Shown here one piece after another: positions 54,371 through 63,072 of a stretch of DNA of 64,000 nucleotides. The DNA comes from Candidatus Jettenia caeni (GTDB lineage Bacteria > Planctomycetota > Brocadiia > Brocadiales > Brocadiaceae). The position numbers and the translations under genes are program-made. Numbering within the stretch: position 1 is the first letter of the stretch; each line of letters begins with the position of its first letter. A model generated the notes under the pieces. It searched no databases. It worked only from the letters and a program-made list of their open reading frames with translations, and was not told where the DNA came from. Location: assembly GCA_000296795.1 (NCBI GenBank), contig BAFH01000002.1, positions 404,686-468,685 on the forward strand, given 5' to 3'.

Positions 54371-54394
54371 GGTACGGCATAAGTACGACATGAG
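54371..54394 (+). repeat. att-like site, right
   Basis: GGTACGGCATAAGTACGACA and TGA match the left site at 45337-45360 with 14 identical bases and the same tandem GTAC structure. It begins 5 bp after the recombinase stop. Confidence 0.5.
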
Positions 54395-54572
54395 CTTACA
54401 CAGGAAAGTTATAAATCGTCTCCTAAGTCAGTATTTACAAGGTAATCCAGGTGTTTTGTTTGTATCCACCCAAATTTCCCTATGAAATCTCTCGTAAATG
54501 TTTTATTATTTTTTATCATTTATTTTTACTTTAAAAATCGTAGCAGGAATCTGAAAATTACTAGCAAATTTC

Positions 54573-55655
54573 ATGAAAACCATACGCGTAAATCTATCCG
54601 CTAACAGTTATAACATCTTTATAGACAAGGGCATCCTCAAAGGAATTGGGAGCATTCTTGTCAAAGAGAAACAACCATGCAAGACCCTTCTCATTACTGA
54701 CAAGAATATCGATAGGATTTACAGCCACATCGTAACCGAAAGCCTTGTGCAGCATGGTTTCCATGTTAAATCTTTCACCCTAACGCCGGGGGAAGACCAG
54801 AAGTCCCTTGAAACAGCAATGATTCTCTATGAGGCGTGTTTTGATCATAAGCTCGACAGAAGTTCTCTTATCGTTGCTTTAGGCGGCGGCGTGGTAGGAG
54901 ATATGAGTGGTTTCGTTGCTGCAACCTTTATGAGGGGCATCCCGTTCATTCAGATACCAACTTCACTTCTTGCGCAAGTTGATAGCAGTATTGGGGGGAA
55001 GGTAGCGGTAAACCATTGCAAGGGGAAAAACATGATAGGAAGCTTCTACCAGCCAATAGCTGTCTTTATTGATACAGAAACACTTTCAACGCTACCGGCT
55101 ATAGAGCTTGTAACAGGACTTGTGGAAGTTATTAAATATGGGGTTATTAAAGACGCAGAGCTTTTTGAGTATATAGAGAAATCCTTATATGATATCCTGC
55201 AATTAGACCAAAAAGCCCTTCTGAAGATTATTGCCACATCCTGCCAAATTAAGGCAGATATTGTAGCAGAAGATGAGAAAGAAAAACACGTTCGCGCCAT
55301 ATTGAACTATGGACATACTATTGGCCATGCCATTGAAGCGCTTACTCATTATAAAAAATACAGGCATGGTGAAGCAGTCGCTATCGGCATGCTTTACGCC
55401 GCCAGGATTGCAGTTGAAATGGGATTGACAGGCAATACCGTATTTGAACGACAGCTTTCCTTAGTTAAAAGGCTGGGATTGCCGCTCTCTACAGGATTAA
55501 AACCAAAGGATATCATACAAACACTGTATCTCGATAAAAAGGCTATGAGCGGAAAACTCCGCTTCGTCCTTCCTACGGGAATCGGTGAAGTTATTATATC
55601 AGATCAGGTAACCGAAGAAATTTTGTCCCGCGTATTAACGAGTAATTTTGTGTAA
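54573..55655 (+). CDS. aroB: 3-dehydroquinate synthase
   Basis: NAD-dependent enzyme converting DAHP to 3-dehydroquinate, step two of the shikimate pathway. Recognisable parts are the substrate loop LTPGEDQKSLETA near residue 70, GGGVVGDMSGFVAATFMRG near 103 (NAD and metal region), PTSLLAQVDSSIGGKVAVNH, and metal ligands in RAILNYGHTIGHAIE and the YRHGEAVAIGM segment. The 360-residue length is normal. It is followed by dprA after 45 bp, so the two may be co-transcribed. It marks the end of the degraded mobile element and the return to core genes. Confidence 0.95.
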   Translation: MKTIRVNLSANSYNIFIDKGILKGIGSILVKEKQPCKTLLITDKNIDRIYSHIVTESLVQHGFHVKSFTLTPGEDQKSLETAMILYEACFDHKLDRSSLIVALGGGVVGDMSGFVAATFMRGIPFIQIPTSLLAQVDSSIGGKVAVNHCKGKNMIGSFYQPIAVFIDTETLSTLPAIELVTGLVEVIKYGVIKDAELFEYIEKSLYDILQLDQKALLKIIATSCQIKADIVAEDEKEKHVRAILNYGHTIGHAIEALTHYKKYRHGEAVAIGMLYAARIAVEMGLTGNTVFERQLSLVKRLGLPLSTGLKPKDIIQTLYLDKKAMSGKLRFVLPTGIGEVIISDQVTEEILSRVLTSNFV

Positions 55656-55700
55656 TCACGAATTCTCTATAATTCTGAACATCCCTCGAGAGGTTAAGCG

Positions 55701-56801
55701 TTGACAGAATTTGAAGCCCTCTTACGGCTGAACATGACCAAGGGAATTGGTATAAGAACATACAAGACCCTTTTAGAACGATTCGGTTCTTCAGAGGCAA
55801 TTCTTAACGCTTCCAGAGAAGAACTGGAGGCAGTACATGGCATAGGGCCGAAACTTGCCACTGCCATAATTGAAACGGCCAGAAATATTGATATTGAACC
55901 TGAAATTAATTTGGCGAAAGAAAGGAATGTTCAGATATTACCGTATACCAGCGATCAATACCCGAAACACCTCAAAGCCATCTACGACCCGCCGCTTGTC
56001 CTCTACGTTAAAGGGAATATTCTCGAAACCGATATCTTAGCTTTGGCTGTTGTAGGCGCACGGCGTTGTACTTATTACGGCTTATCGCAGGCAGAGCGTT
56101 TTAGCCGGTTACTTGTCCAAAAAGGATTTTGTATTGTAAGCGGTATGGCGCGGGGAATCGATGCTGCTGCACACCGGGGCGCTATCGATTCCAACGGACG
56201 TACTATTGCCGTACTTGGTTCCGGCTTAGGAATAATGTATCCCCGGGAAAATATTGAACTGGCAGAACATATTGTCCAACATGGCGCCCTTGTATCCGAA
56301 TTTCCTATGAATACACCCCCCGATTTTCGTAACTTCCCACCAAGAAACAGATTAATTAGCGGTTTATCGCTGGGCGTACTTGTGGTTGAATCATCATTAA
56401 ACAGCGGCTCTCTGATAACCGCGCAGTGGGCGCTTGAGCAGGGAAAAGAGGTCTTTGCCATTCCAGGCAATATTGATAACGTTTACAGCAGGGGTACCCA
56501 TAAACTGATCAAAGAGGGCGCCAAGCTTGTAGAGGACATTACAGATATTATTCAGGAATTAGGACCCGTTGCAGAATTTCTGGATCGTTGCGATGAATCA
56601 GAAACAAACGATCCCCGAAGCCTGTCGCTTAACTCCCAGGAAAAGAAGATATTTTCACTCCTTTCCAGCAATCCAAAAGATATTGAAGAAATTATACAAA
56701 TCACCGGACTCCCTACCTCTGTTGTCTCTAGCACTTTAATGATCCTGGAGATAAAAAAATTGATAAAACAACTCTCGGGTAAAAGGTTCGTTAAGGCTTA
56801 A
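55701..56801 (+). CDS. dprA: DNA processing protein DprA
   Basis: Rossmann-fold protein that loads RecA on incoming single-stranded DNA during transformation. The N-terminus holds a SAM/helix-hairpin-helix segment (AVHGIGPKLATAIIE), then the DprA core: GARRCTYYGLSQAERFSR, SGMARGIDAAAHRGAI, AVLGSGLGIMYPRENIEL, SEFPMNTPPDFRNFPPRNR and PGNIDNVYSRGTHKLIKEGA. A winged-helix DML1-type domain ends the protein. The start is a TTG, the first codon fitting after the ribosome-binding-like GAGAGG. Length 366 is normal. Confidence 0.93.
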   Translation: MTEFEALLRLNMTKGIGIRTYKTLLERFGSSEAILNASREELEAVHGIGPKLATAIIETARNIDIEPEINLAKERNVQILPYTSDQYPKHLKAIYDPPLVLYVKGNILETDILALAVVGARRCTYYGLSQAERFSRLLVQKGFCIVSGMARGIDAAAHRGAIDSNGRTIAVLGSGLGIMYPRENIELAEHIVQHGALVSEFPMNTPPDFRNFPPRNRLISGLSLGVLVVESSLNSGSLITAQWALEQGKEVFAIPGNIDNVYSRGTHKLIKEGAKLVEDITDIIQELGPVAEFLDRCDESETNDPRSLSLNSQEKKIFSLLSSNPKDIEEIIQITGLPTSVVSSTLMILEIKKLIKQLSGKRFVKA

Positions 56802-56913
56802 TATTTCCGGAAAGCAATGCAAATTAATCCTCCCTGGTAAATACGAGATATAAAACTGAACTATCAATAACTTTATGCGAATTGTGCTGTAATTCAATCT
56901 CGAAAGGGTAGCA

Positions 56914-57031
56914 TCTCAGCGCAGGTATCCTATGTCACCCCTTCGGGGTTCAAATTTTTTTTCTCTTTTTGCTATAATCATGACATCCCTCCGGGATTAG
57001 GTAAAGGAGAGACGCAACATCTTGCGTCTCC
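56914..57031 (-). repeat. dispersed structured repeat, copy B (inverted)
   Basis: Reverse complement of the repeat at 44268-44383, with the same order of blocks (TCTCAGCGCA, ATGTCACCCCTTCGGGGTT, ATCCCTCCGGGAT, GAGAGACGCAAC). It lies in the 56802-57488 gap, the rest of which (57032-57488) is AT-rich and shows no gene. Confidence 0.7.
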
Positions 57032-57488
57032 AAAATCTCGCATCTCTACGAGTATTTCGATGGTAAAGACTAATCAATATACCGTATAGCTGACATTTGA
57101 GAGGTTTTTTTAAGCCGAGCACTATAATAATTAAGAACAGATACGGACCGCCCGGAGTTCTCTGTTTTTCTGTAATTATCCTGGAAGTTGCTGTTAATTG
57201 AGACCGTTGATATAGTTTTAATTTATTGGCATTTGTATTGCTTATAACTCAGAGAGAATGATAGTATTCCTAATAACTTTTGAATCTATCAAAAATTATT
57301 TTTTAGATTAATTTCTCTAAAGTACCGTAATTACAAGACAAATGTAAGTTATGTATACCATAATAAAAAATTTTGGGAGAACTAAAAGCAAAATTGAATC
57401 CAGAAGCATAGAACAATTTGTCTAAATTCTTAGATACGTCCAGAAAAAATGATTTCTTAATTTTTTATTACCGGAAAGGGGGTAAAAG

Positions 57489-57938
57489 GTGAATTTAATA
57501 AATTGGGATAAAAAGAATCCTTTAAGTAGCCTTACTCATATACAACATGAGATGAGCGATTTATTGGACTTTTTAAGTTCTGCGCATCAAACAGAAAATT
57601 ATATAAGTGCGGAATTTCCACAAATTATTGTATCCATAAATGAGGGGAATATTATCGTCCGTGCAGAACTCCCCGGAGTGAAAACCGCCGATTTAAATAT
57701 TCAGGTAGTAGATGAGGTATTAACTATTAAGGGAGAACGAAAACCAGCTACGGAAACTCAAAAAATCAACTATCTGCGGAGAGAGAGGGATTACGGAACA
57801 TTTGCCCGCTCTATCATGCTGCCCGAAAGGGTCGATATAGAAAAGGTTGCCGCCTCTTATAAGAACGGTGTTTTAACGGTAAAACTTCCTAAATCTGCCG
57901 AAGCAAAGCCAAAACAGATCGAGATTAAAAGAGTTTAG
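57489..57938 (+). CDS. Hsp20/alpha-crystallin family small heat-shock protein
   Basis: A 149-residue ATP-independent chaperone that holds unfolding proteins. The alpha-crystallin domain spans about 45-140: IIVRAELPGVKTADLNIQVV, DEVLTIKGERKPA, the Arg-containing RRERDYGTFARSIMLPERVD, and the ending AASYKNGVLTVKLPKSAEAK with the conserved G-V-L. The start is a GTG after GGGGG. A second Hsp20 gene follows after 20 bp, so they form an operon. No CIRCE-type operator was seen upstream. Confidence 0.92.
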   Translation: MNLINWDKKNPLSSLTHIQHEMSDLLDFLSSAHQTENYISAEFPQIIVSINEGNIIVRAELPGVKTADLNIQVVDEVLTIKGERKPATETQKINYLRRERDYGTFARSIMLPERVDIEKVAASYKNGVLTVKLPKSAEAKPKQIEIKRV

Positions 57939-57958
57939 CGAAAAAGGAGAATTTTATT

Positions 57959-58363
57959 ATGGAAAAGAAAGAACATCCAGTCGTTGAAAAAAAGAAAATT
58001 TCACCCGATAAATGTGTTGTGACTGGAAAGGGAAGTTGGTATTTTCCTTTAGCGGATATTTACGAAACCGCTGATAATTTCACGGTATTGATAGATATGC
58101 CAGGAGTAAGCCCTGAGAATATAACTGTTGATATGCGTGACAATGAATTAATCGTCAATGGCGCTGTTTCCCAAGAGGCATATGCCAATGAGAAGGTAAT
58201 TTATAATGAATATAATATCGGGCATTATCATCGTCACTTTGTTATTTCAGATGCAATTAACAGGGATAAGATTGAGGCAAAGATGTCCGATGGCGTTTTA
58301 TCCCTTGTCCTGCCCAAAGCAGAACATGTAAAACCAAGAAAGATCGAAGTTAAGGCAGAATAA
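57959..58363 (+). CDS. Hsp20/alpha-crystallin family small heat-shock protein
   Basis: A 134-residue paralogue of the preceding Hsp20. The domain is recognisable from YETADNFTVLIDMPGVSPEN through YNEYNIGHYHRHFVISDAIN to MSDGVLSLVLPKAEHVKPRK. The N-terminus is short and Lys-rich. It differs from its neighbour by the GHYHRHF segment in place of YGTFAR, so the two may form hetero-oligomers. AAAAGGAG precedes the ATG. Confidence 0.92.
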   Translation: MEKKEHPVVEKKKISPDKCVVTGKGSWYFPLADIYETADNFTVLIDMPGVSPENITVDMRDNELIVNGAVSQEAYANEKVIYNEYNIGHYHRHFVISDAINRDKIEAKMSDGVLSLVLPKAEHVKPRKIEVKAE

Positions 58364-58434
58364 TCTGGACTATCTTTGCATGCTTCATCATTCATAAAGG
58401 GAGATTTCTGTCCCGGAAAGGCATGTAAATAATA

Positions 58435-58626
58435 ATGACACTTGTAGTAGATAAAATAGATTGCGTTGGCTGCGAGGAGTGTCTGCAGGTATGTTCTGCG
58501 ACAGCTATCATAATGAGCAGAGAAAAGGCAGAAATCGTCCAACAGAAATGCAACCTGTGCGAACGGTGCATTCTTATTTGTCCTGTAAAAGCTATTAAGA
58601 CTGTATCTACGCACTGCTCCAGATAA
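58435..58626 (+). CDS. 2[4Fe-4S] ferredoxin
   Basis: A 63-residue low-potential electron carrier with two complete cluster motifs: CVGCEECLQVCS at about residues 10-21 and CNLCERCILICP at about 39-50. The first motif ends in CS rather than CP, a small deviation. Cytoplasmic. It follows the two heat-shock genes after 70 bp and precedes a repeat, so the redox partner cannot be read from context. Confidence 0.9.
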   Translation: MTLVVDKIDCVGCEECLQVCSATAIIMSREKAEIVQQKCNLCERCILICPVKAIKTVSTHCSR

Positions 58627-58637
58627 CAAAGTAAAGT

Positions 58638-58768
58638 TTACATGAGACCTTCGGCAACTTTTATCTTGCATTAAAATGTAGGGCAAGGCTTTAGCCTTGC
58701 TTCCTCGGCAGAATATATGCGCCAGGATAGCAACCCTAAAGGGTCGCCCTGCAGAATAAAATTCCTAT
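58638..58768 (+). repeat. dispersed intergenic repeat, copy 2, with palindrome
   Basis: Contains ACATGAGACCTTCGGCAAC, the palindrome GTAGGGCAAGGCTTTAGCC (58678-58702), and the block CAGAATATATGC to ATTCCTAT that matches 2102-2176. It fills the gap between the ferredoxin and the next small gene. Confidence 0.65.
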
Positions 58769-58805
58769 GCAGGTGCTTAATTAAAAACTTTCTAAGGAGA
58801 CGTTT

Positions 58806-59000
58806 ATGACAAAAGTAAAGACTTTTACTTCGCCCTTAAGAATGTTTCATGTTCATAATGAGCTTATTGCTCTGGATAAGGAGGTGAATGATTTTTTACA
58901 AACCAATACCATAAAAAGGGTAATTTCTGTTTGTGATAGCACGACAAATACAAATGGAGGTACTATGGGCATAATTCGCGTTGTTACGTATGAGGAATGA
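58806..59000 (+). CDS. small hypothetical protein, 64 residues
   Basis: TAAGGAG precedes the ATG. The product begins MTKVKTFTSPLRMFHVHNEL and ends GTMGIIRVVTYEE; residues about 15-60 have the alternating pattern of a small alpha/beta fold (LDKEVNDFLQTNTIKRVISV). Short proteins of this type are common in anammox and related genomes but have no assigned role. It stands before the cytochrome genes with a 98-bp gap. Not recognised beyond that. Confidence 0.6.
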   Translation: MTKVKTFTSPLRMFHVHNELIALDKEVNDFLQTNTIKRVISVCDSTTNTNGGTMGIIRVVTYEE

Positions 59001-59098
59001 ATCTTGTCTTACAACATTTTGAAAAGAAGCATCCTGTATTAATGAATAGTTATTCGATTAGGTATTTTTATCAAACTAAATAAACGTGGAGAAAAAAC

Positions 59099-59449
59099 AT
59101 GGATAAAAAAGGAGCTTTTGTAGCAGTATCGTATGCAATTATTCTTGGTTCAGTTGTTTATTTTTCAGGAAACTCTATTTCAACAGCGGCTGATATCAAT
59201 GCGAAAGAACTTTACATGACACATTGCAAAACCTGTCATGGCGAAGATGGCAAACCGACAGATCTCGGACTAGGCCTGGAAGCGCGTGATTTTACAAGCC
59301 CTGAATGGCAAGCACAAATAAGTGATGAAAAAATTATCAAGCAAATTAACGATGGCACACCTGAAAAAATGTTTCCCTTTAAAGAAAAATTAAGTCAGGA
59401 AGAAATTAAGGCATTGGTACCCATTGTTCGGGGTTTTGGGAAAAAGTAA
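59099..59449 (+). CDS. c-type cytochrome, monohaem
   Basis: A 116-residue exported cytochrome c. A hydrophobic signal (residues 6-30) is followed by the haem site CKTCH at 43-47 in HCKTCHGEDGKPTD; the EKMFPFKEKLS segment near 95 offers the distal Met ligand, and the pattern is of cytochrome c553/cbb3-subunit type. It acts in the periplasm or anammoxosome as an electron carrier. GTGGAG lies upstream of the ATG. The next gene is a second cytochrome with the same architecture, 50 bp away. Confidence 0.9.
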   Translation: MDKKGAFVAVSYAIILGSVVYFSGNSISTAADINAKELYMTHCKTCHGEDGKPTDLGLGLEARDFTSPEWQAQISDEKIIKQINDGTPEKMFPFKEKLSQEEIKALVPIVRGFGKK

Positions 59450-59499
59450 TACCAGAATATGTAAAATCTGCTTCATTTTTACGGAGGAATGTTCTATAA

Positions 59500-59862
59500 A
59501 TGAGTAACAGAAGAAACGCATTCATTTACACAATATCCATTTTTGCTGTGATATGCTTGTTTAACAGTTTTCCATCAGCTTATGGACAGAAAAATGGACA
59601 AATGAATGCAAAGGATTTATTTGAATATCACTGCGTTACTTGTCATGGCAGTGACGGTAAAGGAACGAAAAGGGGACAAGCATTGAAAGCCCCCAATCTT
59701 TCTGATGCCAATTGGCAGGCTTCAAGAAAAGATGAAGAGATATTAAATTCCATTATCAACGGTAAGAACAAAATGCCTCGATGGAGTGATAAATTGAAAG
59801 AAGAAGAAATACAGTCTTTGGCCAGGTATGTCAGGAAGCTAGCCCCCCAGAAAAGGCCATGA
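59500..59862 (+). CDS. c-type cytochrome, monohaem
   Basis: A 120-residue exported cytochrome c with a signal peptide (residues 8-29, ending AYG). CVTCH at 45-49 binds haem and NKMPRWSDKL near 92 provides the probable distal Met. It is homologous to the preceding cytochrome (shared NAKxLFxYHC, LSDANWQ, MPxWxxKLxxEEI patterns), so the pair arose by duplication. ACGGAGG precedes the ATG. It is probably a soluble electron shuttle. Confidence 0.9.
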   Translation: MSNRRNAFIYTISIFAVICLFNSFPSAYGQKNGQMNAKDLFEYHCVTCHGSDGKGTKRGQALKAPNLSDANWQASRKDEEILNSIINGKNKMPRWSDKLKEEEIQSLARYVRKLAPQKRP

Positions 59863-59928
59863 TGTGCGATTTTTGTTTTATACTTTCTACGAAAGCCGGG
59901 CGATCAATATACAAAATCTTTTTAGTTT

Positions 59929-59982
59929 GTAACCACTTCTTTATCTCATACCGATAAGGGAGGGGAATAAGGAAGTGGTTAC
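59929..59982 (+). promoter_or_regulatory. hairpin in the leader of the phosphofructokinase gene
   Basis: GTAACCACTTC (59929-59939) pairs perfectly with GAAGTGGTTAC (59972-59982). A nested TTATC-tcatacc-GATAA hairpin lies inside, and the unpaired GGGAGGGG remains. It ends 37 bp before the pfk ATG. It may be a terminator of the cytochrome genes or a leader control element. Confidence 0.45.
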
Positions 59983-60019
59983 CTTTTAGTAAATTCTAAG
60001 AAAAGGAGTGCCTATTGTC

Positions 60020-61105
60020 ATGAAGAAAATTGGTATATTGACAGGCGGGGGGGATTGCCCGGGATTGAATGCTGTTATTCGCGCTGTAGCTAAATCGGCA
60101 TCATTGAAATATAACTATGAAGTAATTGGAATTGAAGATGGTTTTGATGGTCTTGTCTTACCTAATAAGACACGGGTTTTAACACCTCGGGAGGTTCGCG
60201 GCATTCTTCCGATAGGCGGAACAATCCTCGGTACATCGAATAGAGCAAACCCCTTTGAATATAGGATTACAAACAATATCAAGGTTGAGGTAAGAGATGT
60301 TTCTAAAGAGATAATCAAAAACATTGAGTTTCTTGGCCTGGCGGCCTTAGTCGTTATCGGAGGCGACGGTTCTCTTAAGATTGCTTACGAGTTATTCAAG
60401 ATGGGCTGTCCCATTGTCGGCGTCCCAAAGACTATCGACAATGATATCCTTGCAACCGATGTTACCTTTGGATTCAATACCGCAGTGCAAACAGCAACTG
60501 ACGCGCTGGACAGGCTGCATACCACAGCAGAAAGCCATCACCGGATCATGGTAGTGGAAGTAATGGGGCGTTACGTAGGCTGGATAGCTTTAGAAACAGG
60601 GGTTGGCGGTGGCGCAGATGTAATTCTTATTCCTGAAATTCCGTTTGATATTGTAAAGGTGTGCAAAAAAATTAATGACCGTAAAAAGAGCGGCAGTAAA
60701 TCAAGTATTGTGGTTGTTTCTGAGGGGGCAAAACCAATAGGTGGAGAATTATCCGTCATGGGAAGCGCAGAGAAGGGTGGCAGCGCCGAACGTCTGGGTG
60801 GAATTGCGAATAAAGTTGGCGCTGAAATTGCCAAGTGTACTGAAATGGAGGTGCGCGTTACTGTTCTTGGACATCTGCAAAGGGGCGGTACTCCAAATGC
60901 CTTTGATCGTATCCTCTCGACACGCTTCGGTGTGGCAGTTGTTGATCTCATTGCCAACAAACAATTGGGCGAAATGGTTTGTCTGAAAGGGCAAAAGATC
61001 GAATCTGTTTCCTTGAGTGAGGTGATCAAAGGTCAAAAAAAAGTGCCTACAGAAGAAGGCTTAGTAAAAGCCGCTGAATCGATAGGTATTAATTTTGGGC
61101 GATGA
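60020..61105 (+). CDS. 6-phosphofructokinase
   Basis: Glycolytic enzyme phosphorylating fructose 6-phosphate. The N-terminal loop LTGGGDCPGLNAVIR, IGGDGSLKIAYELF near 105 and PKTIDNDI near 125 (catalytic Asp) are typical; MGRYVGWIALETG and LGHLQRGGTPNAFD bind the sugar phosphate. GGDGS with PKTIDND (Gly104/Lys124 in E. coli numbering) is the combination found in ATP-dependent mixed-type enzymes; pyrophosphate-dependent ones usually carry Asp at the first position, so ATP is more likely. ATG at 60020 is chosen because AAAAGGAG stands 11 nt before it. Confidence 0.92.
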   Translation: MKKIGILTGGGDCPGLNAVIRAVAKSASLKYNYEVIGIEDGFDGLVLPNKTRVLTPREVRGILPIGGTILGTSNRANPFEYRITNNIKVEVRDVSKEIIKNIEFLGLAALVVIGGDGSLKIAYELFKMGCPIVGVPKTIDNDILATDVTFGFNTAVQTATDALDRLHTTAESHHRIMVVEVMGRYVGWIALETGVGGGADVILIPEIPFDIVKVCKKINDRKKSGSKSSIVVVSEGAKPIGGELSVMGSAEKGGSAERLGGIANKVGAEIAKCTEMEVRVTVLGHLQRGGTPNAFDRILSTRFGVAVVDLIANKQLGEMVCLKGQKIESVSLSEVIKGQKKVPTEEGLVKAAESIGINFGR

Positions 61106-61162
61106 GGTTAATAAACGTAATTACTTTATCAAAATTTATGGTAAATACCAGGCGGTGCTCAC

Positions 61163-62380
61163 GTGAGTATGGAATATATTATTATCGGTAATGGTGTAGC
61201 CGGAACAGAAGCAGCAAAGAATATTCGTAAACGAGATTCTACGGCAGAAATAAAGATTTTTACGAATGAATATTTTCCTTTCTACTCAAGAATCATGCTC
61301 CCCATGCTCCTCGCTAAGGAAGTTACCCTTGAGGAAATTTATGTATACAAGACTGAATGGTATTGGAAAAACAAAATCCAATTGTATCTTAACTGTACGG
61401 TAAAGAATGTTGATCACAAAAACCAAACGATAACCCTCAAAGATACATCACATGTTACCTATAACAAACTCTTATTCGCTACCGGTAGCAGCAGTAATTT
61501 GCCACCCGTTGAAGGAATTAACACTACCAAAGGGGTTTTCACTTTACGAACTATTGAAGATGTAACGACTATTACAAGACGTGCAGCAGGATCAAAAACA
61601 GTCACACTCATCGGCGGGGGTTTGCTTGGTCTTGAAGCAGGAAACAGTCTCAGCAAATTAGGACTTTCGGTAACGATAGTTGAAATCTTTGATCGGCTAC
61701 TTCCCAGGCAATTGGATGCCGAGGGCGCTGCAATTTTACAAAAGCAAATGGAAGAAAGAGGACTGAAATTCCTCCTCAGCGCCAAGTCTCAATCAATAAA
61801 AGACGATGGCCGTACAAAAATACTGGAATTAAACAACGGAAAAACGGTTGAGGGCGATTTTATCGTAGTCTCTGCCGGTATTAAACCCAATATTGGACTT
61901 GCAAAGACTACAGGTATCTCCGTAGATAAAGGAATTCTTGTGAATGATCGCATGGAAACCAATATTTCTCATATATATGCGGCTGGAGACGTAGCAGAGC
62001 ATAAAAGCAGAATATATGGTATCTGGCCGGCAGCGCAAAGGCAAGGGGTAATTGCCGGAATTAATATGGCTGGTGATAATGAGATATACACGGGCACAGT
62101 ACCATCCACAACCCTAAAAGTAGCCGGCATCAGTCTCACGTCAATGGGCGATATCCTGACAGAAGATAAAACGGTTGAACATATTAAAGCAAAAGACCCT
62201 GTCAAAAATATTTACAAAAAGCTCTTTATCAAAGGCGGAAAGATTTTAGGTGCGATTTTTCTCGGCGATGTCAAAAATGCCCTTGATATAGGAAAGCTCA
62301 TGGAAAAGAAGATAGATGTGAGTAATTATAAGGAAAGGATTTTAGATACAAATTTCGATATCAAAGGTTTATTACAATAG
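61163..62380 (+). CDS. FAD-dependent NAD(P)H oxidoreductase (NirB N-terminal/rubredoxin reductase type)
   Basis: A 405-residue two-dinucleotide-fold flavoprotein. FAD loop IIGNGVAGTEAAKNI at residues 6-20, NAD(P) loop LIGGGLLGLEAGNSL near 150, FAD ATG motif LLFATGSSSNLPP near 105, and the C-terminal YAAGDVAEHKSRI motif near 272. It resembles the FAD/NAD part of nitrite reductase NirB and NADH:rubredoxin or ferredoxin reductases. No bound iron-sulfur domain. The start may be GTG 61163 or ATG 61169. Electron acceptor unknown. Confidence 0.87.
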   Translation: MSMEYIIIGNGVAGTEAAKNIRKRDSTAEIKIFTNEYFPFYSRIMLPMLLAKEVTLEEIYVYKTEWYWKNKIQLYLNCTVKNVDHKNQTITLKDTSHVTYNKLLFATGSSSNLPPVEGINTTKGVFTLRTIEDVTTITRRAAGSKTVTLIGGGLLGLEAGNSLSKLGLSVTIVEIFDRLLPRQLDAEGAAILQKQMEERGLKFLLSAKSQSIKDDGRTKILELNNGKTVEGDFIVVSAGIKPNIGLAKTTGISVDKGILVNDRMETNISHIYAAGDVAEHKSRIYGIWPAAQRQGVIAGINMAGDNEIYTGTVPSTTLKVAGISLTSMGDILTEDKTVEHIKAKDPVKNIYKKLFIKGGKILGAIFLGDVKNALDIGKLMEKKIDVSNYKERILDTNFDIKGLLQ

Positions 62381-62397
62381 CTTCAAAAGAAAAATTT

Positions 62398-62802
62398 ATG
62401 AAAGCCCAAAAGATGCTTTATAACCTTATTGCGCACATTTTGACAGATCTTTTGAAGCAATACAAACAAACATTCATACGTTTTACAAAAATTAAAGCAG
62501 TTCTTTACTATATCAAGGCTATTAGAGTTATACGGTTAATATACATCGGTATATTTCTCTTAATTTTGAGCTTCATTATAATGATCAGTGGTTTTCTGTT
62601 TTTGCATGTATCGTTTCTTTATTACTTTCCTTTGAGTAAAGAAGTAAAAGCGTTAATTCTTTTTTCACTCGGTATTTTCTATTTTCTGGTCCCCATAGGG
62701 GTGTTTCTTTATTTTACTTCACAGAGAGTTTGGATGAAATTTTCAAAGGCAAATAAATTGATACAGGAGATTTTGAAAACGGCTTCTGAAGATAAAAAAT
62801 AA
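62398..62802 (+). CDS. two-helix membrane protein
   Basis: A 134-residue protein with a basic N-terminus, two strong membrane helices (LIYIGIFLLILSFIIMISGF at about 48-67 and LILFSLGIFYFLVPIGVFLY at about 85-104), and a charged C-terminal helix. It begins 17 bp after the oxidoreductase stop and precedes a YtjA-type gene and a DUF883-type gene, forming a group of small envelope-stress-like genes. No family recognised with certainty. Confidence 0.6.
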   Translation: MKAQKMLYNLIAHILTDLLKQYKQTFIRFTKIKAVLYYIKAIRVIRLIYIGIFLLILSFIIMISGFLFLHVSFLYYFPLSKEVKALILFSLGIFYFLVPIGVFLYFTSQRVWMKFSKANKLIQEILKTASEDKK

Positions 62803-62842
62803 ACTGTTTATTCTCATTTGAAAATACGAAGGAGATATTACC

Positions 62843-63007
62843 ATGCTTTACTGGGCTGCAGTCTTTTTTGTCATATCGATCATCGCTGCACTCTTTGGAT
62901 TTACCGATATAGCGGTGGCATCTGTTAGTATTGCTAAGATACTTTTCTTTATTTTTATCGTACTTTTTATCATTTCTTTAGTCCTTGGGCTAGTTAGGCG
63001 CCTGTAA
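62843..63007 (+). CDS. DUF1328/YtjA family small membrane protein, 54 residues
   Basis: The product begins [20 protein letters not shown] and continues [20 protein letters not shown] to LVRRL, the full pattern of the DUF1328/YtjA family: two hydrophobic helices with the conserved FGF turn. AAGGAG lies in front of the ATG. Family members are often induced by stress. It sits between the two-helix protein and the DUF883 gene and fits that group. Confidence 0.88.
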   Translation: MLYWAAVFFVISIIAALFGFTDIAVASVSIAKILFFIFIVLFIISLVLGLVRRL

Positions 63008-63072
63008 CCTCCAGAAGGAAGCAGGATAGATGAAATTTTACAGACAAGGTAAATTGGAGAAGAAACCGCACT

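Noticed and set aside
57032-57488. Possible CIRCE or heat-shock operator before the Hsp20 genes
   Set aside because: No TTAGCACTC-type inverted repeat is present; the region is AT-rich without a clear motif.
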